From contig NC_087066.1 in the NCBI RefSeq assembly GCF_963678635.1, positions 52,218,312 to 52,282,311 of the forward strand: a stretch of 64,000 nucleotides of DNA. Reading direction: 5' to 3'. This DNA comes from Symsagittifera roscoffensis. Its lineage: Eukaryota > Xenacoelomorpha > Acoela > Convolutidae. How positions within the stretch are numbered: the first letter of the stretch is position 1; every line of letters begins with the position of its first letter. Both the position numbers and the translations under genes were made by a program. Below the pieces are notes generated by a model. It was not told the DNA's origin, ran no database searches, and saw only the letters and a program-made list of their open reading frames with translations. Positions 1 to 10,879 of the stretch are shown here, piece by piece.

Positions 1-570
1 TTTTTGGTTTAGTATGAAAGTTTCTGTCAAAATCATCTGGAGATTTAAAAAATCCTCTTCAAAAAATATCCCTAATAAAAATGTTTTTTTTTACCAGAAG
101 TCAACATAATAATGGTTCCGTTTTAATCTAAATGGTTCCGTTTTATTTAAACTCCTGAAAACATTTCCTCAATGTGCTTAGATTAGATTCGGAACTCAAA
201 AACAGCTAAGGTTGTTTTCACTTAGTTTTGAAATAGGAGTCCATTTACAACATTTTAAATGGCTCAGCATCAGTAGACGCTGCAAAAGATTTAATACAAC
301 AGTTCCTCGCTGCCAAAATTGCAGCAGTTCAATTGGAGTAAGCCAGGTGCAATTTTTTTTTGCTAACAGCTTCAAACATTTTTAAGAACATTGATACCCC
401 GTAAATGATCATTAACTCCTTGAACTAGTCTAGCCTAGCGCCTTGGAAAACATTAATATCAGACTGAGGTTATTGTTATAATGGAAAATGGATATATTTT
501 AATAAACTAGCGGATGACTTAAGCGCACAAGCCATAAAAGTTTAGAAAAATTAACTCGGAAAAAGGTCAT
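1..570. other. Gene-free AT-rich stretch
   Basis: No exon-like frame, RNA gene or clear repeat was recognised. The sequence is AT-rich with poly-A and poly-T runs. The phrase AATGGTTCCGTTTTA occurs twice around 111-146. Confidence 0.5.
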
Positions 571-574
571 ATTA

Positions 575-910
575 AGCCGGATTTAGGGGGAGGTGGGCGG
601 GGGAGACGAACGTTTTTCCTTCGATGATTCGACCCCTGACTGCCTAAAGGGCCCCCATTTGATACTATTTTTAAAGACCTCCTTTTTTTGGCTGGATGAC
701 TGTGAAATTTTTCTAAAGGCGCCTTCAGCGCCAATATACACTAATTTTGAGGCAGGGGAGCGTGTGTCGAGAAAATAGAACTTTTTTGGTCAAAGTTTTT
801 TTATAAAAAGTTTCTAAAAACGCGGCGCAAACAAATTTGGCCAAGGGTCTTTTTTTTAAACGAAACCCCCACCCTCCCTCGTGAAATCTCTTCCTCGGTC
901 CGCCGCCCAC
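575..910 (-). mobile_element. hAT-like miniature element, diverged copy
   Basis: This copy reads in the reverse sense of the family. It begins near a GGATTTAGGGGG end and finishes at a degraded CCGCC end. It shares the internal landmarks of better copies: a CCTTCAGCGCC hairpin region, an AGCGTG(T) stretch matching AGCGCGC, and the TTTTGGTCAAA motif. No target-site duplication is clear. Short frames inside it are not genes. Confidence 0.6.
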
Positions 911-1218
911 GCTTTTGAGTATGATCGAATTTAGTCATCAGAGGCCAATGAGAAGAAGAGAACCCCAGTAGCAGCATCTGGATATCAGGAACTTACTTGA
1001 GTAGAAACGCAAAAACAAAAAAAAAACTGATTTCTAACACTAAAAATTTAGCGATAAAAAAGTCGATTATGAACAAAATTGGCCCCAAATCTGTTAATTA
1101 AATCATTTTAAAAAGTTGAACGAAAACCAGAAAAAAACTAAGATCATTAAAAAAGCCAAAAAATGATTCTATTAACACTGTTCAAGAAATTCAGCCTAAA
1201 ATTGGTTTCTCTATCAAA

Positions 1219-1528
1219 TAGGGTAGAATCTAGGATTTTCCCGAAGGGGAGGGGGTGGTGGATTTTAATTTTTTTTTTTCAAAACTTCTGTCGTCTTTTT
1301 ATAGGTCGACCAAATTGATTTTCCGAGCGCTCTCAGAAGTTTTGAAAAAATTACCCGCAGAAATTTTAAAAACCTTTTTGGGCTTTTTTGGAAAATTTTG
1401 ACCAAAAAAATTGAATTTTTTTGACGCGCGCTCCCCATCAAAATTGGTATATATTGGCGAGGGGTTGAATCCCTGAAGGAGTGGGGGTGGCGGCGTCCAC
1501 CCCTCGCATCCCTCTCAATCCGCCTCTG
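1219..1528 (+). mobile_element. hAT-like miniature element
   Basis: The left end is a damaged form of CAGGGGCGGATCTAGG, here starting TAGGGTAGAATCTAGG. The right end is AATCCGCCTCTG. Internal landmarks shared with other copies include ATAGGTCGACCAAATTGATT, GACGCGCGCTCCCC and ATATATTGGCG. The candidate 8-bp flanks (CTATCAAA and GTATAACC) do not match well, so the insertion is probably old. Confidence 0.65.
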
Positions 1529-1764
1529 GTATAACCAAAAACCGACGGAAACCCGTCAAATTTTCGACTATAAACTGAAAAAAGAAAAGTATCAGGCGCC
1601 GAAAAACAGGAAAAATGAGGGTAAAGAAAAACTAACAAGAGTAAGCGAATTACGTATTAATGATTCAAAGGACTAGAGGAAAAATGAAAAAGGAATTAGA
1701 CAGCTTTTAATTATTCCAACTATTTTTTAAGAAAATGACGGAATATTTTGAACTCAAAATTGAA

Positions 1765-2062
1765 CAAGACTGCTCGAATCATGGCAAATCCCTGCATGTT
1801 CCGACTGCCTTTTAAGGTCTATTGAGCAGTATTAACATGAAAAAATCAAATTTAAGAAAATAAAATGGAAAATTTGAGATTTTTTGTAAAAAATCATCCC
1901 CCCACACGCCATAAAGAAGTATAAAGTGATCGATTTTGCTCCTAGGAACAAACAAATAATGGCAAAGAGGCTTCTTTTGTGTAATTTGGAACAATTTCTA
2001 GCACGGATTTAATTTCTAGTAAGGAGTCAAAAGAACCCACACCGAGCACAAGTATATGGTTA
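1765..2062 (-). mobile_element. Helentron-like element, internally deleted copy
   Basis: The reverse-orientation copy starts at CAAGACTGCTCG and has a damaged terminal hairpin. It runs through the conserved TTCCGACTGCCTTTTAAGG block and the CATCCCCCCACACGCCAT block, then jumps to the opposite end (ACCGAGCACAAGTAT), missing the middle. A partial forward copy abuts it. Confidence 0.6.
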
Positions 2063-2290
2063 CTTAAAAAATGTGTTACCTCTGATTTTTTTGGGTAAAG
2101 TTATGGACGTTTAAAGACTGCTAAGAAAACCAAATTTGGACCATTAACGCGCAATATGTTTCGCGCGTTTGATGGCTAAGCGGAAGTTAAATCCGTATTA
2201 GAAATCGTTCCAAATGATTGAAGCAGGCTAGTTGTCATAGTTTCTACATTACTATGAGCAAAACTTATCATTTTTTTGCAAAAAAAAATT
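2063..2290 (+). mobile_element. Helentron-like element, partial copy
   Basis: This is the middle part of the same family in forward sense. It carries the GTTACCTCTGATTTTTTTGG block and a variant of the CGCGCGATATATTTCGCGC palindrome, then the AGAAATCGTTCCAAAT block. It ends in poly-T and poly-A runs without the terminal hairpin. Confidence 0.55.
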
Positions 2291-2900
2291 TATGAAAATT
2301 TTATTTGAATTTTCACTGAGACTTATTAGGTTACATTGTTCAAGCAATTTTTTGATAATGAAATATTTAAAAAGTTTTGTCAAACAAAAGCTTAAACTTA
2401 GTTTTTATACTTTTTTCGGAAATTGATTGCTTTTTATAAACAGTTTGTTTTGCGCTTAAAAAAGTATGATTTAACTTGAGGAGAAATAGCCAAACGGAGC
2501 ACAAACTTTTAGTCACGTTTTCATGGAAACCGAAATGATAATAACAAATTCAAATAAAAATTTTTAAGTTTAAAAAGTCTAATTGAAAAAAATCAGTTAA
2601 AACGTAAGCATGACTGACAAATTCGTATTTAGCCCGGGAAATTTCCTTTGAAAATGTTTCTACCTGTTTTAAAAAAATTAATTTTAAGACTGCATTAAAT
2701 TCCAGTGCTCAAAATTCTCGAGTTTAATCAGTCTAGGCTTCTAAATTTGAGTTAATTTGCAAAACAGGGAAAAAACCCCCGGAACAAATTGACATATGAT
2801 CAAAGAAAAATATTGCTTTTGATGAAAAACTTACAACAAGTAGGTCAAACAAACCGCTTGTTGAGTGTTTCCTCTAAAAAATGGCATGTAAGTAAAAATA
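2291..2900. other. Gene-free stretch
   Basis: AT-rich sequence without a recognisable gene, splice-site pair or assigned repeat. A 61-codon frame near 2789 has no supporting features and runs into the fold-back that follows. Confidence 0.4.
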
Positions 2901-2934
2901 AAGACAGTGCTTTTCTTGCGACTCATTTTTTGGT

Positions 2935-3235
2935 GAAGTCCCATTTGTACCAACGTTCATTTGTACCAAAATGAAAAATCGGTCCCATTTGTACCAAAAT
3001 TATTCAACTCGTTTTCTGATTGGTCGAATTGTGAGCCAACGAATAATTACATTAATTTTCTACTGTTAAAACAGAAGAAAACTAAGCAGCAGAATAGTGA
3101 CCGCCGCAGTCGCGCCAATAGTCGGCTTAGTAGTCTTTGGCCAATTGAATAATTTTGGTACTAACGCGACTGATTTTTTATTTTGGTACAAATGGGATTG
3201 ATTCATCATTTTGGTATTTGTGAATTCCCACCCAT
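2935..3235. repeat. Fold-back element with GTACCAAA arms
   Basis: Left-arm words TCCCATTTGTACCAAAAT and TACCAAAATTATTCAA recur in reverse complement on the right (TTGAATAATTTTGGTAC near 3145, ATTTTGGTACAAATGGGA near 3179). The arms flank about 130 bp of unique sequence containing TCTGATTGGTCGAA. The arms are imperfect. Confidence 0.65.
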
Positions 3236-3720
3236 TTTTTGAGCAAGCTTTTTTGATGTTTTTCAGTTCTGATTAAGAAGAAACAAAATTTGCGAAAACT
3301 TACCGAATTACAGACAAGTTCTCGCAAATGTCTCATAAAAACCTGAGATGGTAGTTGATTATTGGTAGTTAAAAAACATAGCAAATGGAAAGGAATGGAA
3401 CAATTTTTAAACATCCAACAAATATCCATTATTAGGGTTAAGCCTTATCAGGGCTACGACTTCATTTCTTTTAATGTCTATTCTGATGAACTAATGAACT
3501 AAATTTTCCAAATCACACTTCAGAAGAAATGTTTAACTTTTTTGTAAGTTAGGGGTAAAAAACTTAAATTAAGAAAGTTTTTTGGAAGTAAACAACTGAA
3601 ATCATCTATGAAAAAAAAGCATTTCGCAAAATTTTTACCCCAAACATTTGCATTGATTGGTCGAAACAATGAGTGCTATATATAGATAAGGTCTATAAAT
3701 GCTTTGTAGGCAGAAAAAAT
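3236..3720. other. Gene-free stretch
   Basis: No gene recognised. The 83-codon minus frame here overlaps the arm of the preceding fold-back and has no recognisable domain. Confidence 0.4.
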
Positions 3721-3724
3721 GAAG

Positions 3725-3812
3725 ATTTTTTAAATTCGGCGTTAATTTTTTAAATTCTTTTTTAATTCGGCGTTAATTTTTTTAATTCTTTTTTAATTCT
3801 GCGTTAATTGGT
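3725..3812. repeat. Short tandem repeat, about 2.5 units of ~37 bp
   Basis: The unit is roughly TTTTTTAAATTCGGCGTTAA followed by a T-rich spacer. It is repeated with small changes, and the last unit has CTGCG in place of TCGGCG. Confidence 0.6.
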
Positions 3813-4059
3813 CGATATTTTTGTCTTCAAATTGTCTTTATTTTTCTCCATCTTTTCTTATTACTTTTACTGTGAGGTCCTTTATTGTAAATTGACTTCG
3901 TCTTAACGACCAGCCATGTATGGCAATCAAAACAGAAGAATGCGATCGGGTTTCAAGTCATCTTCTAAGAACCGGACGGACTTCATCGGGTTGAGAAGAG
4001 TTCCAGCCAAAATTGAAAAAAGAAAAAGGAAACAAGATAAGATTCGCCACCCCAGCGCT

Positions 4060-4200
4060 TAAATTAAATTAAATTTGCTAAGCGCTGCATGTAAAATGCT
4101 CGATTCTGATTGGCTGAAAATTCCCAACTTAGAACCAAGTTAACATCCTCCCCCCTAAACGTGTTTAGGGGGGGGGGGGGAGGGTGTTAACTTAGTCTGA
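4060..4200. repeat. Fold-back element with GTTAACATCC palindrome
   Basis: AACCAAGTTAACATCCTCC and its approximate complement GGAGGGTGTTAACTTAG (4133-4197) form a hairpin around CCCCCCTAAACGTGTTTAGG and a G-run. The left flank carries GCTAAGCGCTGCATG and GATTCTGATTGGCTGAAAA, which recur beside the copies near 13.7 and 16.3 kb, so the repeat unit is larger than the hairpin. Confidence 0.7.
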
Positions 4201-4490
4201 TTCAGCCAACGCAATGCCGATCGAAAAACTTGATCTTCCTCGTCGCTTTTTCTGTTCATCTTCAGGAAAATTCACATGTCTATTTTTTTCAAGCTTCAAA
4301 ATCAAATTACTAAGTGCTGAACATTTTCAGCGGATCATTTTAATTACCCCTCCCTCCCCCCCCCCCCTTATAAGGAACTAATTCAACAGTGAAACATATT
4401 TGAAATTTGTGCCTCTAGTAACGAATCCGAGCAATTTGCGAGGGTAATTTGCATTTTTTAATTCGCATTTTGTACCTAGTAATTTGCGTA
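4201..4490. other. Gene-free stretch with C-run
   Basis: No gene seen. A C-rich run near 4350 resembles one arm of the GTTAAC fold-back family but its partner arm is not clear. Confidence 0.35.
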
Positions 4491-4494
4491 ATTA

Positions 4495-4640
4495 GTAATG
4501 TTAACTATTTCCCTCCTATAGTACCCCCCCCCCCCCATAAAGAAATAATTGAAATTTGAACAGTTAAGAATACACGAATTTTATACCGTGTTAATTATCC
4601 CCCCTATTGCAATTGGGGAATGGTTAGCAAGATACCGAAA
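4495..4640. repeat. Fold-back element with GTTAACTATTTCCC ends
   Basis: The left part reads AATGTTAACTATTTCCCTCC with C-runs. The right part reads TTGGGGAATGGTTAGC. This is the family that also lies at 14737-14992 and in the last exon of the lectin gene (36325-36779). Confidence 0.5.
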
Positions 4641-6080
4641 AGTTATTCAAATTTCATTTATATGATGTATAACTCATTCATATGATGTAACTTCGGCGTT
4701 TTTTTTCTGCGCGTTTTCGGTTGGTTTATACTTCGGGTGGTTTATTCACACTCTTATCTGTAAGGGGGAGGGTAGTTACACAGACCCTTTTCAGTTGAAT
4801 GCCGGATATTGATTCTAAATATTGAACAGAAACATTCGTTATATTTGCATCGAAATTTGAAGCTGCACATCCATTAGTGTAATTGCAAATTTTCTCGGAA
4901 ATCAATTAGTAATATTGCAAGCTTTTCTGGGAAAGGTATTAGTAAAATTATATGCTCTTCTCGGAAGTCAATTAGCGCGGGTAACAATGCCTGCTGCTCT
5001 AGTTTCTGAAATGGCGTGACGAATGTCATGACTTATTCAAGCGTTTAATGAAACAGTAATGGGCTCTGAAAAGCCAAATTTACAAAAAATCTTTTTTTAA
5101 CAAAAGGTGCAGATTTGCTTTCTTTAATAAATAAGAAACTTTTTTTGTTGTTTTTCATTGAATACTGACCTTTTTTTTCGATTGTTAGAGTCTATTTAAA
5201 TGCTTCCTAATTGAAAAAGGAAACAAAATTGGGGACCAAATTCGATCCGGGAAGTCTGCTAATAGGATATCTAGAACGTTAGGTTACTAACAACTACCTT
5301 ATAATATGAAAGGCATCAAGGTCATCAGCTCCCAAAATTCTCTGGGACCAAATTAATGTCCTCTCTCCCCAGAGCTGCGTTAAGAAAATTCGGTCGCAGG
5401 TAGTTCGGTTATTGACATTACCCGGTGAATTTTCACTCAAAACTACAGAGATTTAAAAGGATAATGTAAATTAGTTGAATAATACTTAGCTGCAAATAGA
5501 ATAAGTTTAATCAGATACACAGTATCAATTAACATAGAATGAAACACTTTTTTACAGAAATTTTGGTATAATGTTTAGAAAAACTATATATAAGCAAAAA
5601 CAAAAATAGCGTGTTTGATACTCAACACAATGATTCAAGTCGGTGCGAAGTCGCCTTCAAGACTACCACTTAGCACGATGCTGCAAAAGATATCATAACT
5701 GATAAATAAGTACGAGGTACCAAAGGTCACCTCACGAAATTCCCCGCGCAAGAAAAATTTAACGAAAAAGTAGGCTAAATTTTAAGTTTGAAGAATAAAA
5801 CAGTAGCGCCAGGCTTAAAGAAAACATGATTAGAATAATTAGGAAATGATAAAAGTAAATAGCTAATTTGAGAGAAGTGGAAAATGTATAGGACACACTT
5901 GGTAGCACCCCTACCACAAAAAATGGCAAGAATGGCAACTCCCAATAAATTTTTGGAAAGTTTTTAGAGCAGTATGAAAGTTTTGGATCGTTCCTCCTGT
6001 AACTTTGATTAATCTTTGACCGAAGGCGATGTAGTTTCCAGAGGAAAAAATTGCAGCCGCTGTCTGATAAGCTCTATACG
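4641..6080. other. Gene-free stretch
   Basis: No exon or RNA gene recognised. There are short direct echoes such as TCATATGATGTA twice near 4670 and a G-rich patch near 4765. The 3' terminus of the minus-strand gypsy-type element must lie here or nearby, but I could not recognise its LTR. Confidence 0.4.
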
Positions 6081-6081
6081 C

Positions 6082-6897
6082 TTACGAGGTGACGGTGTGG
6101 TTGACGAAGCTTCTCCTTGTGTTTTGATTTGCTCCTCTAATAATTTTAACTAAATGCCGAAGAGGGTCTCCGAAAAATGGTTTCTTGCAACGAGAGGACG
6201 CTCGAGGGGCCTCAGAGTCCGCGGTGCTTTGTGAAACAGCTGGAGTGTGAGAAAGTTCGGATGACTTCAGCTCCGTGTTCCTAATAGAACTAGTGTCGGG
6301 ATTAGCAGAGGGTTTAAGGGTAAAATGTGTCAAATTCGGATCGATCCTACCCGCTGAAGGCGATTTGACGACCTCCTGAGGGGAATGTTCTGCATGATCG
6401 CTAATGTCTACAGTAGCCGCGCAAGTTGTAGTTGCGGGAAGAACGAGAGCCGATGGCAACATTGGCAGGCAAGATTTGAGGAACGTCACTGGGGGAGACC
6501 CCGAGGACGGTCGTGGCCTCTCATTAACCGGAATCGATTCCCTGATTAATTGCGGGTTGTTTGAACCAAAGGAGTTTAGCCAGAGATTAGCCAGACGTGG
6601 TTCCAACAAACATGGCTGAGAGAGTGGAACGATCCTGTTTGCTGCCGTCGCTGTTGTAGTGGCCGGAAGACGAGTGCCTAGAGTGTTCTGACTAGCTGAA
6701 ATGTCATAATGAAAGTTAGGCTTAAGGCACACGTGATTTTTCCCAAAGACTCTTCCTTTATCTGTGGTATAAGTAGCGTCAGTGATTCCGGTAATCTTGA
6801 AGTCTGCAGCCTCGAACAAAAGTTTTCCCGACTGTCTATCAATAATTTTCCGAAACAACTTCACCTGTTTAGGGTTTTCCAAATGTAATTGTTCCAA
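6082..6897 (-). CDS. Gypsy-type pol C-terminal tail (271 codons open)
   Basis: This is the longest intact frame in the window. The N-terminal ~80 residues include KLFRKIIDRQSGKLLFEAAD and FGKNHVCLKPNFHYD. The rest is rich in Ser, Pro and Thr and ends with a basic SSRCKKPFFGDPLRH-like segment resembling the arginine-rich tails of gypsy pol proteins. Upstream in the same sense a frame continues, with interruptions, from the integrase, so this is the end of pol and not a separate gene. The annotated ATG is probably an internal methionine. Its openness may be chance or a sign that the element died recently. Confidence 0.65.
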   Translation of the reverse strand: MEQLHLENPKQVKLFRKIIDRQSGKLLFEAADFKITGITDATYTTDKGRVFGKNHVCLKPNFHYDISASQNTLGTRLPATTTATAANRIVPLSQPCLLEPRLANLWLNSFGSNNPQLIRESIPVNERPRPSSGSPPVTFLKSCLPMLPSALVLPATTTCAATVDISDHAEHSPQEVVKSPSAGRIDPNLTHFTLKPSANPDTSSIRNTELKSSELSHTPAVSQSTADSEAPRASSRCKKPFFGDPLRHLVKIIRGANQNTRRSFVNHTVTS

Positions 6898-6899
6898 TT

Positions 6900-7600
6900 T
6901 TCTTGTTTTAGTCGGGCGACGCGTGTTCTACTTGACATTAGATCTCTGATTATGAGAGAAAGCTGGAGCTGATGGGTCGGACACATGATCATAAAACCGG
7001 AAGGTGTTTTTTGTCAGACCACTGTTTAGGGTATTAGCGAGGTCTGAGTGGCGGCTAGCCAACTCCTAGAGCACGAGTCTGCCACTTTCGACCGGGAGGT
7101 TCCTCTTGTGCTAGGTTCAAACGTTGGCTGCTCGCGCGAGATCCGCCAGAGCCTTATAGATTTCACTATCTGCCACATTATGACCCAGAGTGAACAAGTC
7201 CGTGAGGCGAGGGGCAATGATCGGGCTGTCACAACCTCGTGGCACCACCTTGGCTCGGTTCCGACTGTAGTCCCGGCTGGAGATCTGAGGTGAGAAGGTT
7301 GCTTTCGAGTCCTTGAGCTAAAGAATCATTGTTTATTACATCATTAAACGCTTGAGAACATTCCGTGTTTGGTTTCCTACCAAAATGTAATTAAAACGGC
7401 GATTCTTTAGGCACAGAGTGTTCACATTTTCGAATATCTTAGACGATTTGCTGGATTTTCGATTTCAAGTTGCTGAATTTTGCATCCAGTTGTTGCGTTC
7501 CCAGTTTACATTTAACCGTTTGTATTGACCATTCAACCTAATCATACCCTCGGTGATCTTCTACCGGATTGAGGATATGTTTAATGCATCTATTGGAGCT
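6900..7600 (-). pseudogene. Gypsy integrase C-terminal region, frameshifted
   Basis: Minus-strand fragments in alternating frames fit the stretch after the integrase core. A GRKPNTECSQAFNDVI segment near 7370 resembles the FGRKP motif of gypsy integrases. Further on there are helical segments such as NVADSEIYKALADLARAANV near 7150. Several stops separate the pieces. Confidence 0.6.
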
Positions 7601-7603
7601 TTT

Positions 7604-8079
7604 TTATTTAACTACATTGTTAATGAAGTCTGACCCGTGATCCGTCCTGATTGAATGTGGGATGCCTTGTAGACGCATACAAAACTCTAGAAATTTAACC
7701 CCTTTTTTTGCTTTCGTTGTTTCAATGATAAAAGTGAAACGATCAATAGCGACTAAGAGGTATATTTTGTTCTCTTTTTTGTCTAAGAATAGTCCTGCAA
7801 AATCTAGTTGGAGTTTTTGGTTAGGCGTAGACAAATTAAGAAGTGTATTTACCGATTTAATTGTTTGAGTGGGCTTAACGTTCTTACCGAACAAAGTGCA
7901 ATCGCGGCATTTTTCGCAAGTCTCATAATCTGCCGGTTCATGAAGGGCCACCAGATATATTCAGAGGCGGACATCATTGCCTCCAGCCCAGGATGAGACC
8001 GGTGAAGTCTGGCCAGGATAGCTTTCCTCAGTGGTTCCGGAACCGCGAGTTTGTTATCGATGATAACACAATTGTTCAC
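7604..8079 (-). pseudogene. Gypsy integrase zinc finger and catalytic core
   Basis: Two overlapping frames together show an integrase. The first (8079-7849) has an HRSHPG...WWPFM H2C2-type zinc-binding region. The second (7951-7604) has CEKCRDC, a core with LQLDFAGLF (first Asp) and YLLVAIDRFT, and RTDHGSDF (second Asp). A frameshift joins the two, so no single protein is made. Placement after RNase H supports Ty3/gypsy over Ty1/copia. Confidence 0.88.
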
Positions 8080-8100
8080 TACAGCTGACTTGGTCCAAAT

Positions 8101-8642
8101 TTAAGCCATATAAGCTCCTAATTTATTGAACGACGTGATATCTTTTTTGACGATGGCGCCCTTCATGGGTCCAAAAAATCTGAGCTCGGCTAGTAAATCC
8201 ACGTCGAAAGAGTCCTGGGAGGCCCACAATGTCTTTCTTCGTCTTGACAATAGAGTTTTTCCGCTGTTAGTGTCCAAAAATCCCAACTTTGCGTTAGCTG
8301 CACTTTGGCCGATTTGGACAAGCGGCATCCCTTCAGAGTCTCAAGAAGTTGGGCATGTACTTCCTTGCGTGTATTGATTCGGGCTGCGACAAATCTTGTT
8401 TTCACGGCACGTTCTCTGGCTCGACTGTGTTGTCTGATCTGATCAATCCGAGACACCCTGCCCAGTTTATGGGACCGTAGAGGAGGACTAGGACTTGGCC
8501 GAGAAAAACTCGTGGAGTTGACGGGAAAATTGTCCATAAAGGCATGTAAATCAGTTTGTTCAGCAGTCGAGTTTAGAATAGTGTTTGAGTTTATAGAGAC
8601 GTTGGTAGTAATTATTTCAGTAGTATTATTTGAATCATTCAT
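8101..8642 (-). pseudogene. Gypsy pol linker between RNase H and integrase
   Basis: Two frames (8642-8190 and 8328-8101) join at a frameshift near 8330. The first has a polar, serine-rich start and then a basic RQHSRARERAVKTRF stretch. The second runs on towards the integrase zinc finger. No catalytic motif is visible. The position between RNase H and the H2C2 finger makes it a pol spacer. Confidence 0.55.
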
Positions 8643-9080
8643 ACTGTGACAAAAGAGATGACTGTTATTTTTTGCATTTCAAGTCGTAGACAGTGATTTT
8701 GGAACATTGGTCGGTATTGACGATTTTTAATTTGCCTACTGGCATGTGATTGGTTAATATCTTCTGCACATAGCTTGGCGCCCTCTAATGGCGAGAAATT
8801 CGATTGTTTAAATTGCATAGCGCACCGTGATTGGTCAAGAGCAGAAAGATTCTCTCGTGCACTCTCTAGCGCCCTAGCGATTGAAATGAACATGAATAAG
8901 ACAAAATGGTCGGGCGTGATTGGCCAACGAGTTTAGTCTTGAATACAACGCCCCCTAACGAGAGATGACTAGATTTAGGCGAGAACTTCCTTTCGCGTTC
9001 GGTTAGGGAAACGACGCCTTCGTGCGGTTGGGTATTATTACGAGGTATACGTTTTGATTGGCTAGCTATATGAGGATCAA
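8640..9080 (-). repeat. Degenerate tandem repeats inside the gypsy pol linker
   Basis: On the plus strand, GATTGG words followed by GCGCCCTCTA-, AGCGCCCTAGCG- or GCCCCCTAACG-like words recur near 8735-8800, 8830-8880, 8918-8965 and partly 9055. Read as minus-strand peptide they give short repeats around INQSH, LDQSR, VGQSR and ASQSK. Spacing is about 90-140 bp. Units are imperfect. Confidence 0.5.
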
Positions 9081-9269
9081 TCCGAAGAACCTGCTTTTCT
9101 TCTCGTTCCCTGTAGGATTTGACGAAGATAAGGGCTCCATTGAAAGCCCGAATAGATTTGACGACGAACAATTTGTCGTATTGAGAGGTTAACGGGGATT
9201 TAAATGTGGGGTAGCGTGACATATAATCATCTATGCCTAAAGTTACACCAGGAACATACACTACCTCAA

Positions 9270-9640
9270 AATCGAAGGGTAATAGTCTATCGGCCCACCT
9301 TGATAAATGGACTGATAGGATTTGTTATTATAGTGCTCGCTGAGCGCAGAAATTATGGCTCTATGATCAGTTTATATTTGAAATCGATTGCCTAATAAAT
9401 AAGTGCTAAATTGCTCACATGACCACAAGAATGCCAAAAGTTCCAATTCCTTGGTAGTGTATTTAGCCTCCGCATTGTTAAGGAAGCGTGAAGCGAAACG
9501 ATTTGTGCTCAGATATTATTCTCGATCTCGTGCTTGATGCAGGCCTCTGAGCCGCTAAGGCTAACGTCTCATTTGATCCTGGGTGAAAAAAACTTGGGAT
9601 TTTGGCAATAAAAGCGATAATTGTCCGGAACTCTGTATCC
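9270..9640 (-). pseudogene. Gypsy RNase H, with in-frame stop
   Basis: The minus strand encodes FASRFLNNAEAKYTTKELE, then LAFLWSCEQFSTYLLGNRF and, after a stop codon, TDHRAIISAL. These match the ASR..AE..Y...E.E.LA..W..E.F..YL.G..F...TDH pattern of Ty3/gypsy RNase H. The stop lies just before TDH. A further frameshift leads to YVPGVTLGIDDYMSRYP, the usual segment after RNase H. Confidence 0.85.
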
Positions 9641-9815
9641 TGGTTTTTCCACCACGTGAAAGATTGTTTAATACACGCTTTCAGTGACTAACGAAAATGC
9701 ACCGTGTGCTTATGCTAATCCGGAATAAATATTTGTAGATGATTCAGTGTGCTCACAAACGACCGTAACTGTTTTAGATTTTTCGGAGGGTTGAGGGATT
9801 TTATGGCCTCAGTTT

Positions 9816-10372
9816 TCAAAACGTTTGGAGAGTAACCGTTCTCTCGTGGCCCAGCCAAACTAACTGGTTCACCGAGAACTCAAACTTACTAAGTTTGAGT
9901 GCCCAGCCCTCAGCATCGAGTCTCTTCATCACCGCTTCAACCAGAATTTTGAGGTCCTCCACACTCCCTTTTGTGACTACCAGAATGTCGTCTAAATAAT
10001 AAATGACGCCATCCAGCCCCTGTAAGGCTGTAAGGTGCAGTCCATTTGGAACTCCGTTGGCAAATCGGTCAAGCCATAGAAACCAGTCTTGAATCGGTAA
10101 GTTGCCGTTGCCTCTGCACACAAGATGCTGAAATTGCAATGGCTGCTGGTCAATGATGATAGTGGCAATTGACTGGAAGCATACTTTAGGTCCAAAGACA
10201 AGAACCATACGTTACCAGGTACATCTTTAGTAACGATCTGCGCCACCGAGACAATAACCTTATGCATATTAGGCATCTGGCACTTACTTGTTTTTCAGAA
10301 TCTGCGCATTCATAAGCTTGGCATTCAGAGCTAACTTGATAGAACCATCCTTTTTTGCTGTCAACACGATAA
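9816..10372 (-). pseudogene. Gypsy reverse transcriptase, frameshifted
   Basis: The RT is spread over three frames. LTAKKDGSIKLALNAK near 10370-10320 is the fingers motif. VWFLSLDLKYASSQLPL matches LDL..A(Y)..Q.PL with a tyrosine change beside the first catalytic Asp. TGFYGLTDLPTEFQ matches FGL..AP..FQ. YLDDILVVTKG near 9995 is the catalytic YLDD box, followed by LKLSKFEFSVNQLVWLGH. Stops and at least two frame changes make it non-functional. Confidence 0.92.
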
Positions 10373-10879
10373 GTGCGATAAAAAGATCCGTTGCACACTT
10401 AACAATTTTTTCAAATTACCCATTTTTAACTAGGTTTTTGATTTCGTTGGCGACTCGGACCTGTATAAGTATAGTCAGGTTCCGCCATTTTACTTGCCTA
10501 GAAATGGAAGGGAATTTAAAATGAGTATAATTCTTGTGGCTCTTTGACCGACCCAAACAGTTGAAATTGTGAGCGTAGCTTTTCGCGTAGTATGATTTCC
10601 AGTATTCGGACGTGGGGTCTTGCTTTGTGTCTCTTAATAGATTGATAGTTTCGGCTTTCAACTATGTCGTCAACACTTCTAATTTTTCATGTAAATTCAA
10701 ACCAAGGAGTCTTGGAAGTGGTATTTTAAATTTTCCGCCCATTAGACGGAACTGGTATGGTGACCAATCCCAATAACTGAATAGGACGCTTGTTGTAATC
10801 CACGTATGCAGTTCCGATCGAGGGTCGTGTGATGTTCCGGGAATAGGTGGACGGGTTTTGTGAGAGCAAAAGATCTAAA

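Noticed and set aside
8720-8965. The GATTGG-spaced words as a CRISPR-like array
   Set aside because: Units are degenerate and irregularly spaced, and lie inside a eukaryotic retrotransposon pol; no constant repeat exists.
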